In this document: positions 1 to 12,600 of the stretch, piece after piece | Position numbering within the stretch: position 1 is the stretch's first letter | Layout of the letters: the number at the start of each line of letters is the position of its first letter | The notes under the pieces: generated by a model | Databases searched by the model: none | Seen by the model: the letters and a program-made list of their open reading frames with translations, nothing else | Told to the model about the DNA's origin: nothing | Assembly: GCA_021292105.1 (NCBI GenBank) | Contig: CM037862.1 | Location: 34,809,770 to 34,873,769, forward strand | Source of the DNA: Anadara kagoshimensis | Taxonomy: Eukaryota > Mollusca > Bivalvia > Arcoida > Arcidae | Length of the DNA stretch: 64,000 nucleotides | Direction: 5' to 3' | Made by a program: the position numbers and the translations under genes

Positions 1-2509
1 ATTTTCAGTATCCAAAAACCAGGCATATATATTATATCATCACCTTCCATATTGTCAGAATGAGACTAGTCATGATGTTTGTGTGTGTTTGTAAAAATTG
101 GAACATAAATGTATGTGCTTGTGTTTTGTTATATTTTGGAAGGATGTTTGAAATTTTCCTGAATTCGTGTTTTTGAACTTTGAGAATTTTCATTTTTTTT
201 TTGTTAAAGATTTAATGGTAAAATACAAATCTTGTGTGACTTCTTTCTCAAATTTGCTTTAAGATACAAAATGTACTGTACATCAAGTTTTTTGTGTTTA
301 TTTTTCATGTAAATTAAAAGATGGGGAAAATAAAACTTTCATGAATTTTGATATTTTATATGAATTTAGTCTGACCCTTGATGCTAAAATAAAACTGACC
401 AAAATAAAACTGACCAAATGTCTTAAAATGATGATTCTCATGATAATTTACTTACAAAGCCAAGTAACATTTAGAAATGAATTTTGTTACCTGTTAAAAC
501 TACTGTAATTTAAACTTCTTACCCAAAGGTTGGAGTTGTTTTTACTTATTAAACAATATGAAAACATAATTCTTAGCTTTAAATAATTAATTGATGATAG
601 TTAATTGATGTAGCGGTAAGTGTTTCAAGGTGCTAATAATGTTTTATTTACACAAGTGACATGGTACATGGAATGCAGGTTATATGATACAGGGTTGTAT
701 TTATGTATATATTGATTTTTGATTGTGCAAATTTGATACTATATGTGCTGAATTTCTGAAATATTCTTTGAACAACGACTTTTTGTGTAATCTGTTGTAC
801 ATGTATTCAGTATTTCCTTAGTATATCTCACAAAGGGGGGGAGGGGGGGGGGGCATATAGCGTTTACTCCATTTCTCCTGCCAATATTTTATCAACACTT
901 GTTTTGAAAACCTTTAAACAGATCTTTACATATCTCATACTTAATTGCCTTGGACAACTGTCCTAAAACGTCACATGAATAATCTTCATTGTTAAAAGGT
1001 GTGTCATGACCTTGTCAAGGTCGTGGGAAACATTAAATGTTTGGGGCTCTCAAGAAATAGTCCTAGTTGATTATGTAATTGTTTTCTCATTTCACTGTTT
1101 GAATGCTGTGTTTTCTAAGGTTGTAAAAATGTTTTAGATTTGTTCGAATTGTTTTCAAGAATATTGCTTTTTATGTGTATATGAATCTCATTGTTCTTTA
1201 ATTTGTATATGTATTTGTTTACCTGGATACAACCAGTGCTTGTCCACTTCTTTGATACAGACTAATATTCTTGTCAAGACATATTATTGTGTCTGGTACA
1301 CAAGGCTTGATACATCAGCATTTTCCTTCTAGTCTATCGGTAGTTCAGATAATTCCACAGTCTTTAAATGTTTAAGTTAGTTCATTTTGTTAATTGTACC
1401 TTTAATACACTATTACTACACAATCACTGTGCAACAGGTACTTGTAGTTGGATCTATGACGCTGAATCATTTGAATTGTTAACATGTATATTTTTGTGGC
1501 TCCTGTCTAAACCAAACCTTGTAATACTTTTAATATAAAACTGCATATTGCCATGCTTTTAGTGAAATGAGCCAGCATACCAAATGATGTCATGCTGATT
1601 GATGTGGAAAAAATTGAGTTGCAAGTTCCTAGAATGATGCTATTTTTATGTGAAAATGTAAACTTATGAAATTCCATATGGAAGCATTTAGATATTTTGT
1701 GGCAAAACAGGTGAAATACATTGTAGATCCAAAAATGTTGTGTTCAGATCTACAACCAGGTTTTTGTACAAAACTCATTGGACATTAGTATGTTAGACAG
1801 TTGAATCTGAAGTTTTACATTTTCTCTTGAATAAATGTGGGATAGATGCAATATTTTAATGAAGTTTTTTGTTTTTCCAAAAAATGGACAGTTAATAATA
1901 CTGATGATAATTTACTTTCAATTTATTTCAATATCTGTGCAATAGGTTTCACTTTTCATTTATTAAGCTTTAAAAAGAACAATACTGTTAGGAATATTTT
2001 AAATGTTATGTGTATGACTATTTGGACATTACTAAAACCGTGCACCAAGTGTGTTCAAGTGGTGTAGTAGACTTTACCCATACCTGAAACCAAGAGTGTT
2101 TGAGTGGTCTTGTGGTTAGTGTTTCACCAATGCTGCCAAAATTTGTGATTTTACCATTTTTCCTTTGTTTTGACAGATTTTGAACTAGGCATAATAGACT
2201 GTTGATAATTTTTTTTTTTTGACCATATTGAATTTTTTTTTGCTTATAAGGTAACTTCAGTTCATTAGAATTTTTGCTTATAAGGTAACTTCAGTTCATT
2301 AGAATTTTTATAATGGTGAACTTATAGATGCTTGATAGTGTTTTCAACAATTCCATGAAAATTAATTTTATAATGGTGAATTTAAAGATGCTTAGTTACC
2401 TTAAAAAATCACCACTCTGTTAAGAGATATGTGTGTCTGTCAGATGTTAATTTCTTTAGTTAGTAAACTGGTCTGTACGGAGAAAGTTTGGGTAATTACA
2501 AGTTATTTA
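1..2509. other. Non-coding, no gene recognised
   Basis: AT-rich sequence without a supportable exon; open frames are short and low-complexity. A segment near 950-1080 shares phrases (a 'cacatgaataatcttcat' stretch followed by 'gtgtcatgacctt') with 32160-32330, so it is a dispersed repeat. A homopolymer G run sits at about 835-853. Around 2236-2310 a segment of roughly 40 bp is tandemly duplicated. It could be the 3' flank of a gene outside the window, but nothing proves it. Confidence 0.5.
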
Positions 2510-2745
2510 AGCAGTTACCAATCCTTTAAGGCATATCTGTATGTACAATAAAGGCTTTGCTATTGTAACCACTGTTTGTGACAGTGAAATACTCCTGGGT
2601 GCGCATACATATTTTCAGTTACGACTAGGTACAAGTAAGTGAAAATTATCTATCTTTATTCAAGTTTATTTGATTCTCTGTGGAAATAAATAATATTTTA
2701 CTGTCACAAACAGAGTGGTTACAATAGTAGGTAACTGCTTAGATA
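2510..2745. mobile_element. MITE-like inverted-repeat element, about 235 bp
   Basis: The left end reads AAGCAGTTACC and the right end GGTAACTGCTTA. Just inside, 'CTATTGTAACCACTGTTTG' on the left is mirrored by 'CAAACAGAGTGGTTACAATAG' on the right, apart from two extra bases. The interior is AT-rich and non-coding. This is the layout of a small non-autonomous DNA transposon; the family is not recognised. Confidence 0.6.
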
Positions 2746-4694
2746 GCTTCAGGTTAACCAGTCTAGAAATGTCCATAATATGTATTTACATGGTGCTTGT
2801 AAGAACATGCTTTCTGAAAAAGAATACTAGTAAGTGAATAAATGTTACATCTTCATTAATCATACTTTTTGTCCATTGTATAAAAGTGAACAAATCATTG
2901 TGATTGATGGCATATAATTCAGCCTTTTTTGATAAATAAATGAATAAATAAAAATTTACAGGTTCTACGTTAACTATTACCGTATATAAGAATTTCAATG
3001 ATTTTTGCAATCAATTTTAAAGCTGCAGATAAAATATTTTCTATATTTTCTAAGTAACAATCTATATGCAGGAATTCATAAACCATGCTATAAAAATATA
3101 CATATATATGAAAAGCATATTTACAAATCCAGATGATTCACTAGTCAGCCTGCTATGTAAGTAATCACTATTACATTATTCAGTGAATTCATTTTGTATA
3201 CCGGTTATTTGATACATTGGTAAAATTATTGCTAAACCCTGTACTGAATTCTAGTGTTAGAAAGTTTGCTTGTCAAAGGTTGGTGGTTTACCCAGGTACT
3301 CTGGCTTCCTGCACCATTCCCAAACTGATTGCCACAATATAATCTTGACAAGTGCATTTTATCAGTTTATTTTCCATTATGTCATTATTGGTACAAGATG
3401 AATGCTAAAACAGCACAGAAAATTATTATTTCAGCAGTAAATTAACCAGCAGTTATATTGTTTGACCACCCATCTTATTATTATTATGATAATATAAATT
3501 GCTAATCTTCATTACTTGGTATACATACATGTAGTCACTTTTTTACTTTTTCTTTGAAAAAATACCTTTGTCTCTGTAATCTCAATGTCTCTATATTATT
3601 GATCATCATTATCAAGATTTCCATAGCAGGGGTGAAAGAATCAAATAATTAAGTTCATGTAAGGTGCAGTTCTTGCCGTCTGTGTGAGCTGTCAGGGTGT
3701 GATATCTGTTTATGTTGATTTGTCAAGAACTTTTGCTGATTATGAAAAAGTCCCCTCTCTCATTCTAAACCCATTACAATGTTTAAGAAGCCTTAATTTA
3801 ATGTTTAGGTTTTCACAAATTTGAAATTATTAAAAGCCATATTTTCAAATTCTGTGAAAATATAGTTCTTTTAAAAATATTTTTCCCACAAATTTGCTGA
3901 AAATAGGTTACTTTTGAAAGAATTTCTCAAAAATTAGTACTGTAAGTAATGGCGAATTGGGCTACTAGAAATGGAAACATAACGTATTTTTAAAATTTGA
4001 AAGTAAATGTAATACTGGTGATGCAAAGAAGAGCATTATCAAATAGATTGAGTATTGTAAAGATGAACTGCAAAAAAAAAATGGTTTTGACGATGAACTG
4101 CCAAAAATGGTGTTTTTGTCAGAGATGCTACCTGTATATTTATTTTCTCATTTGATTTTGATGAATAAAAGATCATGTATCTAACACAGTTATATAACTC
4201 CTCATGAAAAGAGTAGTCTGAATTTTGTCTGTAAAAATTCAAAATTTTGCATGTTTTTAAATTTGCAAAATGAATTCAAAATATAAATAAAAGTGTTAAA
4301 AAAATATGGACACTACCAGTAGTTTTTCGTGCAAGAAAAGATCAGAATGAATTTTCAGAAATATAAAGACAAATTTCACAATATTTGTGTGTCATGAGGA
4401 AGTGAATTTGAAATGCTTTTTGAAATGTGACCAAAGAGTTTTCTAACCAATTTTATTTTGCATGATGATTGATTTTTACAGTTGAGCGATGTCGGGAATG
4501 TGGTATTTGGTGTTGAAATGATGTGCAGTGAATTCCTGTATGTTACATGTTATGTTTGGTCAGAACATTTTTATTTAGTTATGATATTTATTTTATTATA
4601 TTTTTCATTAAATTGTATTAAAATATTTCACAAAATAAAACATAATTAAAAACATATTTTTTGTACTTTTATTCTGGTCATATAGACTTAATGG
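2746..4694. other. Non-coding, degraded repeats
   Basis: No exon with sensible splice sites was found. 3260-3360 resembles the body of the SINE family seen at 34766-35510 ('ttggtggttt', then 'ctctggcttcctgcaccat'), much decayed. The rest is AT-rich unique-looking sequence. Confidence 0.45.
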
Positions 4695-4996
4695 TTCAGT
4701 AAAACCTCATTTTTTGCCACCATTTTTTATTCAGATTTTGGCATTATAAAGAGGTTTGGTGCCAGTACAGTAAAACCTCCATTCACCGTCACCATTTACT
4801 CAAGTCAGATTTTTGCATTGTAAAGGGGTTTGGGGACAGCACAGTAAAACCTCAATTCTTCACCATTTGTTCAGTCAGATATTTGCATTGTTAAGGGTTC
4901 CGTGACAGTACAGTAAAACCTCCATTCACCATCACCATTTACTCAAATTTTTGCATTGTAAAGGGAGTTGGGGACAGACCGACAGTACAGTGAAAC
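4695..4996 (+). repeat. Four tandem half-copies of a CAGTAAAACCTC MITE
   Basis: The MITE end motif CAGTAAAACCTC begins near 4697, 4767, 4841 and 4910. Each copy is followed by 'caccattt', a 'cagat..ttgcattgtaaagg' segment and 'ggggacag', giving units of about 70-75 bp. The full element (for example 38213-38402) has this segment only once, so half of a mariner-type MITE has been tandemly multiplied. Confidence 0.75.
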
Positions 4997-6360
4997 AGTG
5001 TTTCTTGTTTAATCAAATTATCAGTCTGTGATTGCATAATTTTACGATTTTTTGTATGCAACTGGCCAAAATTCAAGGATTTTGCCCAACTGATTTTAAA
5101 AACATTACTTAAATATGCAATTATCGGGAATGGAATATACTGTATCAAGTTTAAACTAACCTAAGTACTTGATAGTTAATAGTATTTGACATGATTGCTT
5201 GTGCCCATCCAAATTTTGTTTTATAACTGTATAATCTCTTCAATATTTGTTAGTGCCAAGGACTCGGCATTGAAAGTCAATGGGCCCTTTAGAAGAGACC
5301 TTAAAAACTGATTACTCCTGTCATGGCAGGTATCGCAAGTTAAAGATTTTTAAGAATCCTCCTTACACTGCAAAGGTCATTTCTGCCGCTTTACCTAAAG
5401 CTGGTGATATCTCAATAGAAGTGAAATATTCTTGACTGGGACATAAAACCCCATTCAATGGATCAATATTTGTTTTTAAATTTATCTTGCCAAAGATTGG
5501 TCGCTTTCCTTGGATTATACTCTGGTTTTCTTCACATCTTCTCCTAATAGTCTCAATTTAAGTAAAATAATCAAATAATCTTGACATGGGCATAAATCAC
5601 CAAATCAATATTTACTTCTTCTTTCAAAGAAGTCTAGTTTTGACAAGTTTCCACTGGTGTCAAATAGGGTCTGAAATTTGTGGTTTTTTTTTTTTTAAAA
5701 AAAAACCTTCAATTTTATACCAAATTTGAGAAAGTCCTTAACATTTAATATCAAAGAACATATACTGCCATCAATATTTTCAAATAAATAATTATTTAAT
5801 CACATCTTTTGACAAAGTTTCTTGTCACACATTTTATATTGTCCATGTACCCGGAAATCACAATTTATTCACACTACACTGATCACATGACCAGACAGAC
5901 CCCTTTACAGCTCGATCGTTCACACACAATTTATAACATATAACTGTTAAAACATTATATGGAAGGACTTTCTTTTGTACTTTCCACTGAAATTTTGATT
6001 TAAAAAGTCTACAAATGATGAAATCGTGTCATGTGAAAAATGATTTTTCACAATTTTTACCGTTAGTTAATACAAAAGGAAGTCTTACCCATTTCATATT
6101 ATATTGCACAAATATTTTTAAAAAATCAACAATGTTCAAGTCATGAATTGCTCTAGAAATGCTGATATACCATAGTAGCCATTTATCTGATAATCCAAGG
6201 AATAGTCTCCTAATGAGTCCCTATCCTTATGGAATAATCCAATCCCATAATTCAATGTTATTTTGTAAACATGGTAAAATCAGCCTTTTTCTGGAAAAAA
6301 ATCTGCATTAGTTCTGCACCAAAGTTTAAAGGCGTCAATTTAGACACCATTCCAATTTAT
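4997..6360. other. 3' flank of the fucosidase gene; old SINE pieces
   Basis: 5246-5462 matches the body and 3' part of the SINE family seen whole at 29114-29456 ('ccaaggactcggcat', 'gaaatattcttgactggga'). 5466-5600 resembles a second SINE family. The remainder, nearest the fucosidase stop, is probably its 3' untranslated region on the minus strand. A minus-strand AATAAA overlaps the stop codon and another lies near 5867; neither can be shown to be used. Confidence 0.45.
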
Positions 6361-6610
6361 TTATGCACTGTACGTTAATTTGAACACCCATGCCCATTGA
6401 CAGGGCATATTACTATAGGAAATCACTGGTATTTGTATAATGATGCCATTGTTAGGACCAGCCTTGGCATTAACCTTGATCTCTGACCCAAGAAGACTGA
6501 CCCCTGTTAGTTTTGCTATATTGGGTGATCCCAGGTATAAGTCTGATGTTGGCCATTTTGTTACAAATACATATACATTGATGTCAGAGTCAGTTCTCTT
6601 TGATGTGTAC
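6361..6610 (-). CDS. Alpha-L-fucosidase exon 8 (C-terminal beta domain, stop)
   Basis: Acceptor TTTCAG, 250 nt, completing a Trp codon. Encodes W-Y-T-S-K and the C-terminal domain with [13 protein letters not shown] and a final [11 protein letters not shown] then TAA at 6363-6361. Divergence is higher than in the barrel, as usual for this domain. Confidence 0.93.
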
Positions 6611-9600
6611 CTGAAACAAAAATGACAAAAATTGCATAAGGTAACTTCATTAACCTGTCAGCTTGACAGTCATTAGGAATATACATATACAGTCAAACCT
6701 GTCTATAAAGGCCACCCAAGGGAAACAATAAAAGTGGCCTTTATGGGCTGGTGGCCCTTATATAGAGGTTGAAATAACATGAATGAAAACAATTTTAAAA
6801 AAAAGTTAAAGTCTGTCCCGAGCCATCAGGCCGGAGCTTATCCCGGTTTCGGTGGCGTTAAGCGACAGAGTACAAAACTCTCCCCTGAATGGGACGCCGG
6901 TCCTTCGCAGGGTTAACCCCCAGCATTTTGCTGGTACTCATTTATTTTTCAGCTGAGTGAACTGGAACAACGTGAAATTAAGTGTCTTGCTCAAGGACAC
7001 AACACATCGCCTGGTCCAGGGATCGAACCCACGACCTTCGAATCATGAGTCCAACGCCTTAACCACTAGGCCACGCACTTCCAAAGCAATTTTACTAGCC
7101 TCTAAAAGCAAATGGCCCTTATATGGTAGACTTTAAGGCAGGTTCAACTATACTACGATCCACCCAGTACATGTGTAGTGTTAGGATTCAGTTTTAATAT
7201 TTTATACAGTTTCAATATTTTAATTAGGGGTCAAGCAGAAAGATCAATGTTGTTTGTCTGTAATCTTACCTCTTTCTACAAATACAATTACATGTACAGT
7301 AAAACCTCGTTATAATGTCCCTTAATAACTTTGCCACCTCGCTTATCTCCACACTATTTTGAAGTCCCAAAATTCATTTTGTTTATGTTTTTATTTATCC
7401 ATCTCCCCCGATTTATCGCCAAACCCCTTTATAACGCCAAAATTTTACAGAACAAATGATGGCGATGAATCGAGGTTTTACTGTATATAGATTTGAGGTG
7501 TGGCCATCTCATTGTGAATCATAGACAGATGGGTTGATTTCTTAAAGATTAATCTCTTTGCATTTTATCAATTTTGTTTTGGAATGTTTCTTTATCATCA
7601 ACATAAAAACACAAAGCATTTAAGGTCAATATAATTTAATTGTTTTTAATTTGCCCTTTTAAGCAGTAACATAAATTTTGATCTTTATCTGAATAGTTAA
7701 TTAAATGTGTGTAATTTTGACAAATTATTTTACTTAAAGAACTGCAACTCTGAGACAAGTGTTATTGTTTCCAATAATATCATATTTCAGCATGTCATAT
7801 TTCATGTATGTATGTGTTCGATGATAATGATTGTCAGAGCTTAACTTCTAAATGTGACCTATTGGCCAATGAGCCGTTGACTTAAATATATTTAAGTTGT
7901 GCACTTGACCTGTTAAAAAGAAAAGGGAAAGGGGGGATTGGGGATTTTGAAAAAATTGAAAAAGGTAAGGGTTGTTATATTTGTGTAAGTTATTCATTAC
8001 CATATATCTGGTGTAACACTGTCATTCTGATATGTCCAGGGTTTCGATTGGTATATCCCCTCCCCGTTAACATTTAGCCACGCCCCTAGCTGTCTTAATC
8101 TCTCCTCATAGATAGGAACTATCCTGCCATCATGGGTTGGACCTATGTTTATCAGGATATTGCCACCACAACTGCAGAAAGAATGTACAATACAACATAT
8201 TTTAAAAATTCATAATTAATTCATAATTAATAATGGTTTTCCAATTTAAAACATTTTGTTTGGAGATAATTTTGTGGAATTGTGTCTGGTGAAAATAAAT
8301 ATAAATTGCATTTAGGGGTCTTTGTAATTAAAAGTTATTGTTGATATTCAATATGATGTCATATTCACTTATCCACGAAAATAAAGACCAACTAGATTAA
8401 CATTTCCAATTAAACAGTAGATGATAAGCTATTTGCTTTACATATCTATTTCCATGGTGTCCAGTGTTTGTGGTTATGAGAAAAGTAATATTTTGTGGGT
8501 TGGCAAATTAGTGGTTTGTAGCTTCCTATAAAAGAAGCTTTGCAAAATATACCAATTTGTTGACATTTAATTTTGTGCGACTTGGTGTCCACAAAAATTA
8601 ACGAAAACAGGGACACCTAGATTTCCCAGTAGTAGCTATGGTTCTTGTCCATTAAACATTTTTCATAACCTTACTTACTAAAGAACTTACCTTACAGTTT
8701 TTATCACCAGTGAAATCAAATCTTCTATAGTAAAGAAGTCTTCTAATTTAGCCTCTCTGCGGAATCCCCAGGAATATTTGTCAATGGTCATAGCATTTTC
8801 CCATTTCCTTTTTTGTAAAACTCCTAAAATATTGATATAGAAAGGTGATCTTCTTACACATGGTTATCTCCACCATCCTTACAAATATTATTTTCCAATA
8901 TTAAATTCGGTGACAGTCAGAGCTGAGTGGTCTAAAGCATCTGTCAGAAGTTCTCCATGGTAACATGCAATATCTTCAACAATCATCTAAATCATTTTTT
9001 CTACATAGTTAATTCAGGCCATAAACAAATATTATGCCACCCTTAAAAGGGCCAAATTGGCTCCATATCATTTCATTGGTTTAAGAAAAACCCTTTGTTG
9101 TATGTATCTGAACATGTCAGAAATCTTCCATGATGACATGTAACTTCTTTACCCAAATAGCATTACTTATGTTTCCATGGAAACTACAAACCTGGGCTGC
9201 ACTATCTGAACATGTTAGAAACCTTCCATGGTGACATGTAACTTCTTTACCCAAACGATTATCACTTATGTTACCATGGAAAATATAAACAAACCTGAAC
9301 TGTTTCTATCTGAACACATCAGAAACCCTCCGGAAACTAAAAACAAACCTGGACTGTATTATCTGAAAATGTCAGAAACCCTTGATGCCATTACATTTAA
9401 CTGTTACCATGAAAACTATTAACAAACCTTGACTGTATCTATTTGAACATGTCAGAAACCCTCCATGCTGTTACATGTAACTGTTACCATGGGAACTATA
9501 AACAAACCTGGACTGTATCTATCAGAACATGTCAGAAACCCTCCATGGTGACATGTAACTCCTTTACCCCAACGATCATTGGTAACTACTGTATCTTTTA

Positions 9601-12600
9601 CAGGGCTGAAATATAAACGAAACATCGAAATATTTAAATAAGAAAGTTCATAATAAGGCCATATTATTAAAGTCAACGTTTATTGGAAGTTTCCATCTAG
9701 GTGCTTACTATGAAATCAATGTGTGTTTTTAATGGTAAAGTTTTGACTATATATATAACCTCTTTTACTTCATTATAAACAGTACAACATGAAATAAAAC
9801 GGTTTAACATAACAAAAAATGAGACTGTAAAAATGATCGCTACAGTAATGTTTGGGAATTTCAAAGTTATGATTGCTACAGTAATGTTTGGGAATTTCAA
9901 AGTTATGATTGCTACAGTAATGTTTGGGAATTTCAAAGTTATGATCGCTACAGTAATGTGTTGGGAATTTCAAAGTTATGATTGCTACAGTAATGTTTGG
10001 GAATTTCAAAGTTATGATTGCTACAGTAATGTTTGGGAATTTCAAAGTTATGATTGCTAAAGTAATGTTTTGGGAATTTCAAAGTTATGATTGCTACAGT
10101 AATGTTTGGGAATTTCAAAGTTATGATCGCTACAGTAATGTGTTGGGAATTTCAAAGTTATGATTGCTACAGTAATGTTTGGGAATTTCAAAGTTATGAT
10201 TGCTACAGTAATGGTTGGGAATTTCAAAGTTATGATTGCTAAAGTAATGTTTGGGAATTTCAAAGTTATCTTCGTAGATTAATGGATAGTTTTGTAAAAG
10301 TAATTACATAGCAAACAGTTTTGTTTGGAAACACTGTACATAATTTCGTTTGGTAACATTCCATACCTGCTGTCAGGGATCAGAAATCTGGTATTGAAAC
10401 CAACAATATGCCATGTACAGCTGGTTTATTTCCCCTAGCTATCTGAGTATTGCATTGCATACCTGTCATTGTAAAGCCACGCTATAAACTGTGTAGAATT
10501 CCAATACACATCTGGAGCCTCCCAATCTCCGTCTGACCATATCACATCTGGCTTGTATTTGTTAACTATTTCGTACAATTCTGGCATGGTTTTACGCTAT
10601 TTAATGAAATGGTGTAAATTGATAATCTTTTAATTAAAAGTTATTTGCAATTGCAAACAAATAGTCAAAACAAACAACCAAGAACACACCAAAGCAATGC
10701 AAATTAAATAAGGAACATCACTGTTCTATGATACCTAAGCTTGTAATAAGACCGCTGGTTTCAAATCCAGTGACTTTGGACAGCCAATGCGTGTAATGTC
10801 GATATGCTAACCAGTGGTTTTGGTCAAACATTTAACATGAACTGCATAATTTAAATTAAATAGATAATCTTTACCGAGTAGTTAAGCCGTGGATAACAAT
10901 TGTCTGTACACCCACAATCGGATTGCGTATTAATCGACTTGTAATAATTTTATAATAACGTACAGGACCATCAGTACTTTGATTAATACCATAAATTTCG
11001 CACAAATCTTTGACGCACTATGCGAATCGGTTCACGTTATATGGATATAAAAGTTTTCCCTATCAAAGTGATGGGAAAAATATGGAAATATGGAGTCGTA
11101 TTACAACTTTATCTACTGGGTAATAAAAGGTGATACCACTACATAACAGCAGGCTTTTGGACTTTTTGACGGTACTAATGACAAGTAGTGGGGTGACGTT
11201 TTTTCTTCGTTATCAACATAAAAGACAATGTGATATTCTATCAATCAATCACAAGCGTGCCAGTCTATGTCAAAACCACAACCCCGATTGTAACAAATTT
11301 AAAAACTGGTCAACGGTAAAACACTGGAATTTGCACCAGGGAAATGAGACCAGGTGCTATGCGGGGGGGGGGGGCACCAAATGTTCAGCTACCTACACCT
11401 GTCATATGTAAAATGAAAATATGCCACGTTTAGGTCCATTGTGTGAATTAGTCTGTCCTATACACAGAAATATAATAAGCATGACCCATTAGACACCATC
11501 CTGAAATTCAAGAAGACTGTATCCACAAAAAAAGTTTTAGTTTTGAAATAATTTATAATCAAAGCACTGATGGTGTTATTGAATACTAACCTGAACAAAT
11601 GTTTGTGTTTTGTAACCGCTAGCTTTATCATTTAGATACAGAGGATTGAACCATTCAAACAAAGAGTGATATATACCAAAATGTATATCAGAATTCTGTC
11701 TAACAGCGTCAGCAAGCTCACCTGAAACAAAATGAAATTAAAAAAATACAATAGAACTGCACTTACATATATAGGCAAATAAGATGCATGATAATGCTGA
11801 TAATGCAAGCGGCAATAACCAGAGCACCAAAGATTGACAAAGAGCACGTGAAAAAAATAAGAAAAAAGACACAAGATAAAACGCATATTTAGAACATTGA
11901 TTACAAACATCCGAGATAAAATTATGAAAATGAATAATGAGTATTTGGTTTGTAGTTCATGGATATTATTATAAAAATTGTGTTCTTTTTTGTTAAACGT
12001 TTTTGGAGGACAATATTTATTTCTTAGGAACTTACTACAAGCTTTACGCATGTCAAATTCCTATTTCTTGTTTGTGGAGTCTCGGTGACCGAGTGGTCTA
12101 AAGCACGCGTTTACGGATCAAAGTGGCTCGATCTTGTCACACCTAGACTCGAACCTCACTCGGGCAGATTCTATAATCAGTTCGCTTGCCGAAGGTGAGT
12201 TAATTTATTTGGGAACTCCTGTTTCGTCAATTATCTCTGAAGTGACCGTTTCGATATATAGGTAAAAGAATCTGGGCGCAAAACTCCATTTTTCCACGCT
12301 ACTTCTAGCGCTTTTTGTCAAATCATACAAAACATAAATAATGAAGTAAAATACCATAGGAAATGGTTTTTAAACCAGATTCACAGCTTTAAACGTAGCC
12401 CAGATAGCTGATCGTTTTTTATTTAATTTGAGATATTCATCTAGTCGGTTACCATGGAATCTTCTAAACATCGATGTATATGCAATGTAAATTGTAAGCA
12501 ACTAGACGACCCTAAACTTGCAAGTTAATCATTAGTGTTTACAAGCGAAAAGTGTAAAAATAATTATACTTATAGAGAGTAGCAAAATCATTGAAAGTCC

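Noticed and set aside
6440-6625. 61-codon plus-strand frame
   Set aside because: Antisense shadow of fucosidase exon 8.
11632-12051. 139-codon hydrophobic minus-strand frame resembling a membrane protein
   Set aside because: It runs through fucosidase exon 3 in a wrong frame and through intron 2; hydrophobicity comes from AT-rich sequence.
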